From positions 558,001 to 622,000 of the forward strand of contig NZ_JBDZDQ010000001.1 in the NCBI RefSeq assembly GCF_040049295.1: DNA of 64,000 nucleotides, given 5' to 3'. Positions 17,630-25,758 of this stretch are shown here, piece by piece. The notes under the pieces are model-generated. The model was given only the letters and a program-made list of their open reading frames with translations. It did not search any database and was not told the origin of the DNA. The stretch is from Sphingomonas sp. KR3-1 (GTDB taxonomy: Bacteria; Pseudomonadota; Alphaproteobacteria; Sphingomonadales; Sphingomonadaceae). Within the stretch, counting starts at the first letter, position 1, and every line of letters starts with the position of its first letter. The position numbers and the translations under genes were made by a program.

Positions 17630-17920
17630 CTGCTGCATGCGCTCGTGGAGGATTGTCACGATGCCGATATCGCCGTCCTCAAGGACACGCCAATAGAGCA
17701 AGTGATGTTCGTAGCGGGAGCAACAGCCTGCGACCCCAAGCTCAGTAGGAATCGTACGCCACGGACTCGCACGCTCGGCAATCTTCGCGATATGCGCGAG
17801 CATACCGTCAAGATATGCGACCGCCTGGGCTTCGCCCCACCTTGTACGCGTGTAGTCGAAAATCTCGTCGAGCCGCAGCTCTGCCCGAGAGAAGAGCCGA
17901 TAACCGCTCAAGCCTGCCAA
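17630..17920 (-). CDS. RelE/ParE-type toxin (3' end altered)
   Basis: The conserved domain covers 97 residues: FSRAELRLDEIFDYTRTRWGEAQA at the start, RTIPTELGVAGCCSRYEHHLLYWRV, then IGIVTILHERMQQ, the usual ParE/RelE ending. Its ATG at 17920 overlaps the antitoxin stop by 13 bp. The frame has no stop at the natural end. It runs into the tandem repeats at 17627 and stays open, antisense to oxyR, until 16664 (418 residues in all). I give only the domain span. Whether the long form is made, trimmed or inactive cannot be told from sequence. ParE proteins poison gyrase; RelE relatives cut mRNA. Confidence 0.65.
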
Positions 17921-18168
17921 CGCTTGCGCGCACGTTCCAGGAAGGCGTCGCGATCAAAGGGCTTGGCATCGCTGTCAGGCGCGGCAAATGCCTGCTGCAG
18001 TTCCGCCTTCAATGCTTCGAACCGCGCCTGCTCGACCCGATCCTTGTCCTGGCGAATCAGGTGACGGACATATTCGCTGGCATTCTCGTACAGGCCGTCC
18101 TGTCCGATATTCTCGGCGATGAACGCTTCGAGCGGACCGTTCACGCGAACATTGAGGGTCGTGGCCAT
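17908..18168 (-). CDS. ParD/CopG-type antitoxin
   Basis: An 86-residue protein. The N-terminal ribbon-helix-helix shows TTLNVRVNGPLEAFIAENI, then ENASEYVRHLIRQDKDR, the ParD pattern of a DNA-binding strand and two helices. The charged C-terminus (KPFDRDAFLERARKRWQA) is the part that wraps the toxin. An AGGAGG ribosome site precedes ATG 18168. It is the first gene of the toxin-antitoxin pair and lies directly behind a palindrome that is probably its own operator. Confidence 0.85.
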   Translation of the reverse strand: MATTLNVRVNGPLEAFIAENIGQDGLYENASEYVRHLIRQDKDRVEQARFEALKAELQQAFAAPDSDAKPFDRDAFLERARKRWQA

Positions 18169-18183
18169 GGGCGCCTCCTATGT

Positions 18184-18205
18184 CACGATATAGTGGAATA
18201 TCGTG
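18184..18205 (-). promoter_or_regulatory. Autoregulatory operator of the toxin-antitoxin pair
   Basis: CACGATAT and ATATCGTG form a perfect 8-bp inverted repeat with a 6-bp spacer, ending 16 bp upstream of the antitoxin start. Ribbon-helix-helix antitoxins bind such sites to repress their own operon. The AT-rich arms also overlap the likely -10 region. Confidence 0.65.
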
Positions 18206-18211
18206 GACGCC

Positions 18212-18652
18212 TCAAGCTTGCCAGCGCTTGGCGGCCAGCGCGTCGCTCTCGCGGGCCTCTACCCAGCTCGCCGCCTCCCCGCGCCACTCGCGCTTCCAGA
18301 AGGGCGCATCGGTCTTCAGCCGGTCAATCAGATAGGCACAGGCGTCGAGCGCTTCGCGGCGGTGCGCGGCGGCGGTGCCGATGAAGACGATGCGCTCGCC
18401 GACCTCCATCCGGCCGGTGCGGTGGAGGATCGTCACGCCGAGCAGGTTCCAGCGGTCCATCGCCGCCTCGGCCAGGACGCAAAGCGCGTCCTCGGTCATG
18501 CCGGGATAATGTTCGAGCTCGAGCGCGGTGATGCCGTCGCCGCCGCGGACCACCCCGGTGAAGCTCGCCACCCCGCCGGCGCCGCGCTCCTCGAGCGCCG
18601 ACAGCTCGACGGCCAGCTCGATCGGGGCGGAGTCGACCGAGACGCGGATCAT
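18212..18652 (-). CDS. moaE: Molybdopterin synthase large subunit MoaE
   Basis: A 146-residue catalytic subunit of molybdopterin synthase, which adds sulphur to cyclic pyranopterin monophosphate. Family features are GAGGVASFTGVVRGG, LELEHYPGMTE, HRTGRMEVGERIVFIG, the AHRREALDACAYLID helix, and the lysine motif KTDAPFWKREW, which forms the active site with the MoaD tail. The start at 18652 overlaps the moaD stop (ATGA). It is last in the pgsA-moaD-moaE run. Confidence 0.94.
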   Translation of the reverse strand: MIRVSVDSAPIELAVELSALEERGAGGVASFTGVVRGGDGITALELEHYPGMTEDALCVLAEAAMDRWNLLGVTILHRTGRMEVGERIVFIGTAAAHRREALDACAYLIDRLKTDAPFWKREWRGEAASWVEARESDALAAKRWQA

Positions 18653-18900
18653 CCGCCGGTCACCGGAGGGAAGAGCGCGACTTCCTTCGCGCCGTTCAGC
18701 GGCGTGTCGAGGGGAACGAAGCGCTGGTCGAGCGCGGCGCGCAGCTTGGCGGGATCGGCAAAGGCAGCGGCGTGGCCGGGGCTTTGCCGGGCGAGCCAGT
18801 CGACGAGGTCGGCGACGCTCCGCACCGCCTCGGGCGGGTCGACATGCTCCTGCCCTACCCCGACGGCCTCGCGGACCCAGGCGAAGTAGAGCAGGTCCAT
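18649..18900 (-). CDS. moaD: Molybdopterin synthase sulphur carrier MoaD
   Basis: An 83-residue ubiquitin-fold sulphur carrier. It begins MDLLYFAWVREAVG and ends in the required Gly-Gly (FPPVTGG), which is thiocarboxylated before sulphur transfer in MoaE. NGAKEVALFPPVTGG is the family end pattern. The upstream in-frame extension overlaps pgsA and was discarded. Its ATG at 18900 shares one base with the pgsA stop, and its stop overlaps moaE, so the three genes are chained. Confidence 0.93.
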   Translation of the reverse strand: MDLLYFAWVREAVGVGQEHVDPPEAVRSVADLVDWLARQSPGHAAAFADPAKLRAALDQRFVPLDTPLNGAKEVALFPPVTGG

Positions 18901-19454
18901 CAGGTGTCCATGTGCTTGAGGCCGACGCGCAGATAGTCCCAGCCGGTCAGCAGCGTCAGCGCCGCCGAGACCCAGAAGGCCGCCGAGGAGGCCTGCCACA
19001 GCCAGGCCAGGTCGGGCAGCGCGCCCGAGAGGATCAGCCCGCCGAGCGCGACCAGCTGGAGCATCGTCTTCCACTTGGCGAGGCGCGAGACCGGCAGCGA
19101 GACCTGGATGCCGCCAAGGAACTCGCGCAGCCCCGATACCGCGATCTCGCGCATCAGGATGACCAGCGCCGGGATCAGGTTGAGCTCGGCGATCACCCCG
19201 CGCCCGGCGAGGATCAGCAGCACCGCAGCGACCATGATCTTGTCGGCGATCGGATCGAGGAACACGCCGAGCTTGGAGACCGTCCCCTGCGCGCGGGCGA
19301 GATAGCCGTCGAAATAATCGGTGACGCCCATCAGGCAGTAGATCGCGAAGGCGATCCCGTAGCCGAGCCGCCATTCGGGCCACCACAGGAAGGCCGCGAG
19401 CAGCGGGACGGTGATGATGCGCGACAGGGTGAGGATGTTGGGCAGCGTCAGCAT
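18900..19454 (-). CDS. pgsA: CDP-diacylglycerol-glycerol-3-phosphate 3-phosphatidyltransferase
   Basis: A 184-residue inner-membrane enzyme of phosphatidylglycerol synthesis. The complete CDP-alcohol phosphotransferase motif is present: DYFDGYLAR, eight residues, G, then LDPIADK, with all the catalytic aspartates. MLTLPNILTLSRIITVP is the typical amino end and several membrane helices follow. Linkage with moaD and moaE is common in sphingomonads and does not imply a shared pathway. Confidence 0.95.
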   Translation of the reverse strand: MLTLPNILTLSRIITVPLLAAFLWWPEWRLGYGIAFAIYCLMGVTDYFDGYLARAQGTVSKLGVFLDPIADKIMVAAVLLILAGRGVIAELNLIPALVILMREIAVSGLREFLGGIQVSLPVSRLAKWKTMLQLVALGGLILSGALPDLAWLWQASSAAFWVSAALTLLTGWDYLRVGLKHMDT

Positions 19455-19506
19455 ATCGGGTGCTGTACCACCGGAAAAGCGCTTGGGGGAGACATCGCAT
19501 TATTTC

Positions 19507-19586
19507 CGTCATCCCCGCGGAGGCGGGGATCCAGAGCCAGAAACAGCTCGCCTGCGACTCTGGATCCCCGCCTTCGCGGGGTGACG
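19507..19586. repeat. REP-like inverted repeat (family C)
   Basis: The outer arms pair over about 29 bases, including GGCGGGGATCCAGAG on the left and CTCTGGATCCCCGCC on the right. It fills most of the gap between the GH97 gene and pgsA, both on the minus strand, and could act as a transcription barrier between them. Confidence 0.82.
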
Positions 19587-19609
19587 AAGGGGGATGCTGA
19601 AAGAAGGTT

Positions 19610-21625
19610 CTATTTCAGCAGCTTGAAGCGGATCGCCTGGCCGCCGCCGGGGGCCAGATCGACGCTGAGCGTGTCGGCGCTGGTCAGCACGCGCTTCTCG
19701 ATCGCATAGGCCACCGGGTTCTTGATGTAGTCGGCGTCCGCCGTGTCGCGGTAGATCTGCGCCTCGTAGCGCTTGCCGGGCGCGAGGAAGTCGAGCTTCA
19801 CCGGCAGCTTGCGCGCCATCTCGTCGGTGATCGCGCCGAGATACCAGTCGGGCTGACCACGCTGCTGGCGGGCGACGACGACATAGTCGCCGATCTCCGA
19901 GGCGAGCGTCTTCGTCGTCTCCCAGTCGGTCGGCACGTCGCGGATGAACTGGAAGGCGTCGAGATGCTTCTCGTAATTCTCGGGCAGGTCCGCCGCCATG
20001 TGGACCGGCGAGTAGAGCACGACATATTCGGCGAGCTCTGCGGCGAGCGTCGACTGGTTGCGCTCGGTGAGCACCGACTTGCCATGCTCGATGTCGAAGA
20101 TGCCCGGGGTGAAGTCCATCGGGCCGCCGAGCAGGCGGGTGAACGGGATGATCGTCAGATGCTCGGGCGGGTTGGTCGGGCGGCCCCAGGCGTTGAACTC
20201 CTGCCCGCGCGCGCCTTCGCGGCTCACCCAGTTCGGCCAGGTGCGGCGCAGGCCGGTATCCTTGACCGGCTCGTGCGTGTCCATCGTGATGTGGCGCGCC
20301 GCGGCGGCCGCGATCACCTTGAGGTGGTGCTGGACCATGAACTGGCCGGCGAACCATTCCTTGCCGCCCTGGCGATCGAGGATGTCGCCCGAGTGGCGGA
20401 CATAGCCGGTCTTCACCGCGGGCACGCCGACCTTGGCATAGAGATCGAGCGCGGCGTCGAGCTGGTTCTCGTAGTTCACCACCGCGCCGGCGGTCTCGTG
20501 GTGGCCGATCAGATGGACGCCCTTCGACTTGGCATAGGCGGCGAGCATCGGCAGGTCGAAATCGGGGTACGACTTGGTGAAGCTGAACTTGTCGCCATTG
20601 TCGATCCACTCGCCGTCCCAGCCCTGGTTCCAGCCTTCGACGAGCACGCCGTCAAAGCCGTATTTGGCGGCGAAATCGATGTAGCGCTTCACGTTCGCGT
20701 TGTTGGCGCCGTGGGTGGGGCCGCTGCCCCAGGTGGTCTTGTTGAGGTGCATCTCCCACCAGACGCCAACATACTTCCCCGGCTTGAACCATTTCTGGAT
20801 GTCGGGGAGCTTGCTCGGCTCGTTCAGGTTGAGCTCGATCCGACTGTCCGCCAGGGCGCCGGGCGTGGTGCCGATCAGCACCGTGCGCCAGGGGGTGGTG
20901 AACGGGCCGGTCTTCTTCGCGCCGATCCCGTCGGGCCAGGGCATCAGCCAGGCGGTGAGCGTGCCGGCGCCGTCGCCGCGCAACAGCATGCTGGGGAAGT
21001 CGACCAGCGCCGCCTCGTGGATGGAGAGATAGAGGCCGTTGTCGCCCTTGAGCGTCAACGGCGTCTCGGCCAGCGTGATGCGGCGCGCGTCGGTCTGGGT
21101 GTAGAGATACTCGTCGCGCTCCTGGCCGAGGCCCTGATACCACCAGGCCTGGTACGCGCCCTGCGTCTTGAACTGGGTGCGGTCGGCGGTGACGCCGACC
21201 TGCGCGCCCGCCGGGATGCCGGCATAGCCATAGCGGAAGCCGATCCCGTCATCGAAGATGCGGAAGGTGACCTGCATCGCCTTGTTGAGCGCGGTGTCGC
21301 CGGCGATCGTGACGGCCAGCTCGTTGTGGTTGTCGCGGATCAGGCGCTGCTCGCCCCAGGGCTGCTCCCAGTTCGAGTCCGAGGACGCGCGGCGGACATC
21401 GGTGATCGCCGTGTAGCGCGCATCGAGCTCGCCGGCGAAGCTGAGGCCGAGATCGGACGGCGCGATCACGACCTGGTCGCCGCGCTTCACTTCATAGTGC
21501 GCCCGGCCGCCTTCGACCGACACGCAGACTTCGAGAATTTTGCCGGGCGACTGGGCGCACTCCGCCGCCAGGGCCGTGCCGGGTGCCGCCAGCGCGAGAA
21601 GCGCAACGAGGGTACGAGAGATCAT
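19610..21625 (-). CDS. GH97 alpha-glucosidase (inverting type)
   Basis: A 671-residue secreted glycoside hydrolase with signal MISRTLVALLALAAPGTALA. The N-terminal beta-sandwich (about 22-270) leads to a TIM barrel with VWWEMHLNKTTWGSGPTHGA and GFDGVLVEGWNQGWDG. Three glutamates align in order and spacing with the catalytic and calcium-binding set of SusB: Glu377 (GHHETAG), Glu452 (DTHEPVK) and Glu476 (RGQEFN). KTGYV stands where retaining GH97 enzymes have a nucleophile Asp, so an inverting alpha-glucosidase acting on malto-oligosaccharides is likely. It is the last gene of the receptor/halogenase run, 23 bp after the cupin gene. Confidence 0.88.
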   Translation of the reverse strand: MISRTLVALLALAAPGTALAAECAQSPGKILEVCVSVEGGRAHYEVKRGDQVVIAPSDLGLSFAGELDARYTAITDVRRASSDSNWEQPWGEQRLIRDNHNELAVTIAGDTALNKAMQVTFRIFDDGIGFRYGYAGIPAGAQVGVTADRTQFKTQGAYQAWWYQGLGQERDEYLYTQTDARRITLAETPLTLKGDNGLYLSIHEAALVDFPSMLLRGDGAGTLTAWLMPWPDGIGAKKTGPFTTPWRTVLIGTTPGALADSRIELNLNEPSKLPDIQKWFKPGKYVGVWWEMHLNKTTWGSGPTHGANNANVKRYIDFAAKYGFDGVLVEGWNQGWDGEWIDNGDKFSFTKSYPDFDLPMLAAYAKSKGVHLIGHHETAGAVVNYENQLDAALDLYAKVGVPAVKTGYVRHSGDILDRQGGKEWFAGQFMVQHHLKVIAAAAARHITMDTHEPVKDTGLRRTWPNWVSREGARGQEFNAWGRPTNPPEHLTIIPFTRLLGGPMDFTPGIFDIEHGKSVLTERNQSTLAAELAEYVVLYSPVHMAADLPENYEKHLDAFQFIRDVPTDWETTKTLASEIGDYVVVARQQRGQPDWYLGAITDEMARKLPVKLDFLAPGKRYEAQIYRDTADADYIKNPVAYAIEKRVLTSADTLSVDLAPGGGQAIRFKLLK

Positions 21626-21648
21626 CCGGTTTCTTTCTTGTGGGGAGG

Positions 21649-22692
21649 TCATGATTTGAGGAAGGCGGCGCGCAGGCGCTGGCGGAGCGACGCGCGCTCG
21701 CCGGCGCGCATCGTGCCGAGGGGCCCGCGCTGCGCGGGCGGGATATGCGCGGCGCCGTCGTCGCCGAAGACATGGGCATCGAACATCGCCCGCCAATAGG
21801 CGCGCTCATGCGGCGGCAGGTGCTTGTAGGCGAGCAGCGCGGCGAGGAAGACGTCGTTGGGCTGCTCCAGCCCCACCGCATCGTCGCCCCACCAATAGTT
21901 CACCATCGCGTTGAACGGGCCGATCGAGCTGACATGATGCCACCAGCTGCGCGGGATGAAGAGTGCATCGCCGGGATCGAGAAAGGCGACGCGCGCCGTC
22001 GCAAGCGCATCGGCGAAGCGCGGGAAGCGCGCCAGGTCGGGCGCCTCGGGATCGACCAGCGAGAGCGGCGGCGGGTTGTCGAGCGGGCCGACATAGAGGT
22101 TCGCGACCTGGTCGGGCGGGAACAGCAGGAAGCGGCGGCGGCCGGCGATCACGCAGGCGAGGTTATGGTCGCGGTCGTTGTGCGTGCGCGTGTGGACCGG
22201 CCCGCCGACCCAGAGCCGCGGGCCGACGCTCGCCGGCAGCAGCGGCATCGGGTTCTGTGCGACGAAATCGGGCATCTGCGCCGCCAGCGGCAGCATCTGG
22301 ATGGCGACATAGGGTGCGTTCTCCTCGCCGGCGAGGCGCAGGATACGGTCGAGCGCGTCGCCGAGGCGCGCGCTGCGCCGCGTGAAGTTGAACTCGCTGA
22401 GATCCGGGCCATAGCCGAACTTGCCGGCCGTGCGCGCCGGCGCTTCCATCACCGGCACCGCGGCGCCGCGGTCGAGGCCCTTCAGATAGGCGCAGAGCGT
22501 CCCTGCCCCCGCGCGGCCGGCGGCGAGCGCAGGCCAATGCGCCAGCAGGCCCTTGAGCACCACGGGCACGCCGGCATCGACCAGCGCGGCGAGATCGGCG
22601 GGCGGCGGCGCCGCGCGTGCGGATACGCGCGGCAGGGCGTCGAGCGGGCTCGCCTGCGCGGAATCGTCGGCGTGGCGCAAGGGTTCAGCCAT
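21649..22692 (-). CDS. Cupin-like (JmjC-fold) protein
   Basis: A 347-residue protein of the cupin-like/JmjC family of Fe(II)/2-oxoglutarate enzymes. The metal-binding triad is visible as HNDRDHN (His-x-Asp type) and, 90-odd residues later, the distal His in WWHHVSS; FIPRSWWHH is the family hallmark. LFPPDQVANLYVGPL is also typical. Relatives hydroxylate proteins or small molecules, but in TonB-receptor loci of sphingomonads and caulobacters their substrate is unknown. The start overlaps the end of the degenerate halogenase gene by 8 bp. Confidence 0.82.
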   Translation of the reverse strand: MAEPLRHADDSAQASPLDALPRVSARAAPPPADLAALVDAGVPVVLKGLLAHWPALAAGRAGAGTLCAYLKGLDRGAAVPVMEAPARTAGKFGYGPDLSEFNFTRRSARLGDALDRILRLAGEENAPYVAIQMLPLAAQMPDFVAQNPMPLLPASVGPRLWVGGPVHTRTHNDRDHNLACVIAGRRRFLLFPPDQVANLYVGPLDNPPPLSLVDPEAPDLARFPRFADALATARVAFLDPGDALFIPRSWWHHVSSIGPFNAMVNYWWGDDAVGLEQPNDVFLAALLAYKHLPPHERAYWRAMFDAHVFGDDGAAHIPPAQRGPLGTMRAGERASLRQRLRAAFLKS

Positions 22693-24133
22693 GGGCGAGC
22701 CCGGCGAGCCAGTCGCTCTGGGTCGGCTGGCGCAGCACCTGCTCGCGGACGAAGCCGAGCATGCGGCGGAACTGCGCCTTCACTTCCTCGGGGGGGACCT
22801 GATCGATCGCCGGCGGCCAGCTTTCGGGCTCGACACCATGGCCCAGGAACAGCGCACGCCAGCTGTCGGGCGGGAGGTTCTCTTCCTCGAACGGGGCGAG
22901 CTCGGCGCGGGCGCGGAACAGCGCGAGCATATGCGCGAGATCGGGCGAGACCTGGGTCTCGCGTGCTGCCTGCCAGAACGGCCCGGCATAGCGCGCGAGC
23001 GCATAATGCGCGGACTGGAAGTCGCGCAGGCGGTCGAGCGCCTCAGGCGTGGCGCGATTCACTTCGGCGCGTTCGGCCTCGAAGCGCGTGGTCGCGGGGA
23101 AATCGGCGAGGAGCTGGACCAGGCCCAGCTGCAGGCCGAGCAGATCGAGGCCGTGGATCGGATCGAAACGCGCGCCGAGCGTGACCGTGTTGCCCGTCCA
23201 GGGCGTCACCGGCCGGCCAGGATCGAGCGCGCGGACCTGCGCACCCGCGAGCGGCAGCCCGGACGCGGCACTGGCTGCCTGGAGCGCCTCCTCGTCGCTC
23301 GCGTCCGCGCTCGACCAGGCATGGGTGACGAAGGTCGCCGGGCGGCCGGGGTGGAGCGCGGTCCAGCCCGCGGGGCCGGCGCGGTTCTCGGCGTAGACAG
23401 GCAGGTTGGCAAAGGCCGGGCCGGCAGCGGTGAGGACGCGGTCGGCGGGGAAATGCGAACGCCAGCTCAGCTGCTCCGCGCCCAGCACGCCGCTGGCATC
23501 GACATAGAGATCGGCGGTCAGGCGGCGCCCGTCGCCGAGTTCGAGCGCGGCAATCCCCTCGCCTCCGCGCGCTACCGTCAGCGCATCGGCGCCGTGGACC
23601 GTCGCGCCGTGGCGGATCGCCGCCTCGCGCAGCAGCCGGGCATAGGGGATCGCCGGCAGATGATAGCCATAGTCGCAGCGGCCATAGATCTCGCTCTCCG
23701 CGTCGGGGAACATGAGGCGCCCCTGGCGCGCAGCGGCGGCGGTGAGCGAGAAATCGTCGAGCGGCACGTTCAGGCCATAGGCGCGCGCCTTGACCCAATG
23801 GGCGAAGAAGTCGCGCCCGCCAATCTGGGTGCCGGCCGAGCCATAGGCGTGGAGAAAGGGCGGATTGGCGCCGGCAAGCTCGATGAAGTTCTGGCCGAGC
23901 GTCAGGCTCCCGCCCGTCGCCCGCAACAGCCCGGCTTCGTCGATGCGCAGCTGGTTGTGGAGCGCTTCGAGCGCCGGAAAGGTGGCATAGGCATCAACGG
24001 GGGCAAGCGCGCTGGGCAGCTCGACGGCCTCGACCGTCACCCCCGACGGACCGAGCCCGCGGGCGAGCGCAGCGGCGGTGAGCCACAGCGGCGCATCGCG
24101 GCCGGCGACGATCACGGTGAAGGGCATGCTCAT
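22685..24133 (-). CDS. Degenerate flavin halogenase-like protein
   Basis: A 482-residue relative of tryptophan halogenases. The overall layout survives (DFFAHWVKARAYGLNVPLDDFSL, YGRCDYGYHLPAIPYARLLREAA, DLYVDASG, and a helical C-terminus with WRALFLGHGVEPESWPP). The key motifs do not: the amino end reads VIVAGRDAPLW where GxGxxG is expected, and the WxWxIP box and EPLES segment are missing. FAD binding and halogenation are therefore doubtful; a structural or partner role for the intact halogenase upstream is possible. It overlaps that gene by 4 bp and the cupin gene by 8 bp. Confidence 0.75.
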   Translation of the reverse strand: MSMPFTVIVAGRDAPLWLTAAALARGLGPSGVTVEAVELPSALAPVDAYATFPALEALHNQLRIDEAGLLRATGGSLTLGQNFIELAGANPPFLHAYGSAGTQIGGRDFFAHWVKARAYGLNVPLDDFSLTAAAARQGRLMFPDAESEIYGRCDYGYHLPAIPYARLLREAAIRHGATVHGADALTVARGGEGIAALELGDGRRLTADLYVDASGVLGAEQLSWRSHFPADRVLTAAGPAFANLPVYAENRAGPAGWTALHPGRPATFVTHAWSSADASDEEALQAASAASGLPLAGAQVRALDPGRPVTPWTGNTVTLGARFDPIHGLDLLGLQLGLVQLLADFPATTRFEAERAEVNRATPEALDRLRDFQSAHYALARYAGPFWQAARETQVSPDLAHMLALFRARAELAPFEEENLPPDSWRALFLGHGVEPESWPPAIDQVPPEEVKAQFRRMLGFVREQVLRQPTQSDWLAGLAHG

Positions 24134-25692
24134 GCGACCACCGCCCGGTCTTCGCCGCCACTGCGGCCGGCGGCGCAATAGCTGGCGATGAACTCGGCAT
24201 GCGGGGGCAGTGCCGCCGCGTTGGTGGCGATGCGCTGGCGCAGATCGGCGAGGCGCTCCACGACTTCATCGAGCGGCAGGCGGTCGGCCAGGCGGTCATG
24301 CGCCTGGGGCAGGACTCCCTGCCCGATCAGCACCGCCAGCCAGCTGTCCCGCGAGAACAGCCCGAGCGTGTAGTCGGGCGCACGACCGCTCGCGCGGAAC
24401 AGCGCGATCTTGTGCGCCAGGCTGTCCGGCAGCGTCATGGTGCGGACATGGTCCCAGAGCGGTTCGCCGTGCCGGGCATTGGCGGTGTAGTGGAGCACCA
24501 GGAAGTCGCGGGTGCGGTCGTAATGGACCTCGAACAGCCGGTTGAACTCGGCGGCGAGGCGCGGATCGAGCGGGCGGCCGGGCGTTGGCATCAGGTTCGC
24601 CAGGTCCATCACCGCGGCCTGGATCAGGAAGATGCTGGTCGATTCGAGCGGCTCGAGGAAGCCGGACGAGAGCCCGATCGCGACGACATTGCCCTCCCAG
24701 CCGCGCGCGCGGCGGCCTGCCTGGAAGCGCAGCACGCGCGGATCGGCGAGCGGGGCGCCGTCGATCGCGCCGAGGATCGTCTCGCGCGCCTGCTCCTCGC
24801 TGCAGAAGCTGCTCGAGAAGACATAGCCGTTGCCGGTGCGGTGCTGGAGCGGGATGCGCCAGGTCCAGCCACCGGTCTGCGCGGTGGAGCGGGTGAAAGG
24901 CGTGATGCCGGCGACGCTGGTGCAGGGCACGGCCATCGCGCGGTCGCAGGGGAGCCATTCGCTCCAGTCCTGCCAGGCGACGCCCATCGCGCCTCCGAGC
25001 AGCAGCGAGCGGAAGCCCGAGCAATCGATGAACAGGTCGCCTTCGATGCCGGCGCCGGATTCGAGGCTGACGCTTTCGACCAGGCCGGTCTCGGCGTTGC
25101 GCGCGACGTCGACGATCTTGCCTTCGATCCGCCGCACGCCGCGCTGGGTGGCCCAGCCGCGCAGGAACTGGGCGTAGAGCCCGGCGTCGAAATGATAGGC
25201 GTAGGAGAAGGTCGAGCGGATCGAGCGCGTGTCTTCGTTGGGCAGGTCGAACACGCCCTCGCGGCACATCGCCACGGCGAAGCTGGTGTCGAACCAGTCG
25301 CCGGCGTCATGGCCGGCGGCGCGGGCGCGCTGCCAATGATGCTGGAAATCGACGCCGCCCCAGCGCTCGCCGAAGCTGCCAAAGGGGTGGACATAGCGGC
25401 CGCCGGGCCGGTCCCAGCCCACGAACTCGATGCCGAGTTTGAAGCTGCCCTGGGTGGCGGCCATGAACGCGGCCTCGTCCAGCTCGAGCATCGCGTTGAA
25501 CTCGCGGATATGGGGCAGTGTGGCCTCGCCCACACCGACCGTGCCGATCTCGTCGGACTCGATCAGCGTCAGCGCGTAATCGGTATTGGGAAGCAGGCGG
25601 GTGAGCCCGGCCGCAGCCATCCAGCCGGCGGTCCCGCCGCCGACGATGACGACGCGCAGGGGCGTCGCATTAGGGTTCGACCTGGGCTGCAT
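24130..25692 (-). CDS. Flavin-dependent tryptophan halogenase-family protein
   Basis: A 520-residue flavoprotein with intact family motifs: GGGTAGWMAAAGL for FAD, the family-specific WTWRIPL, a lysine in GSFKLGIEF (Lys85) at the place of the catalytic lysine of PrnA-type enzymes, and FLEPLESTSI containing the matching glutamate. It also has DCSGFRSLL. True tryptophan halogenases make chloro- or bromo-indoles. However, members next to TonB-dependent receptors in sphingomonads have no shown halide target, so only the family can be stated. It is preceded by an intrinsic terminator after the receptor gene. Confidence 0.85.
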   Translation of the reverse strand: MQPRSNPNATPLRVVIVGGGTAGWMAAAGLTRLLPNTDYALTLIESDEIGTVGVGEATLPHIREFNAMLELDEAAFMAATQGSFKLGIEFVGWDRPGGRYVHPFGSFGERWGGVDFQHHWQRARAAGHDAGDWFDTSFAVAMCREGVFDLPNEDTRSIRSTFSYAYHFDAGLYAQFLRGWATQRGVRRIEGKIVDVARNAETGLVESVSLESGAGIEGDLFIDCSGFRSLLLGGAMGVAWQDWSEWLPCDRAMAVPCTSVAGITPFTRSTAQTGGWTWRIPLQHRTGNGYVFSSSFCSEEQARETILGAIDGAPLADPRVLRFQAGRRARGWEGNVVAIGLSSGFLEPLESTSIFLIQAAVMDLANLMPTPGRPLDPRLAAEFNRLFEVHYDRTRDFLVLHYTANARHGEPLWDHVRTMTLPDSLAHKIALFRASGRAPDYTLGLFSRDSWLAVLIGQGVLPQAHDRLADRLPLDEVVERLADLRQRIATNAAALPPHAEFIASYCAAGRSGGEDRAVVA

Positions 25693-25710
25693 GGCACCCG
25701 CTCGCGATAG

Positions 25711-25751
25711 AAAAAAACGGCGCCGCCGGGAATGAAGGAACGGCGGCGCCG
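25711..25751 (-). terminator. Intrinsic terminator between the receptor and halogenase genes
   Basis: On the minus strand a perfect 11-bp stem (CGGCGCCGCCG / CGGCGGCGCCG) with a 12-base loop is followed by seven T residues. It lies 7 bp past the receptor stop and 18 bp before the halogenase start, so the distal genes depend on read-through. Confidence 0.88.
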
Positions 25752-25758
25752 AGAGGGG

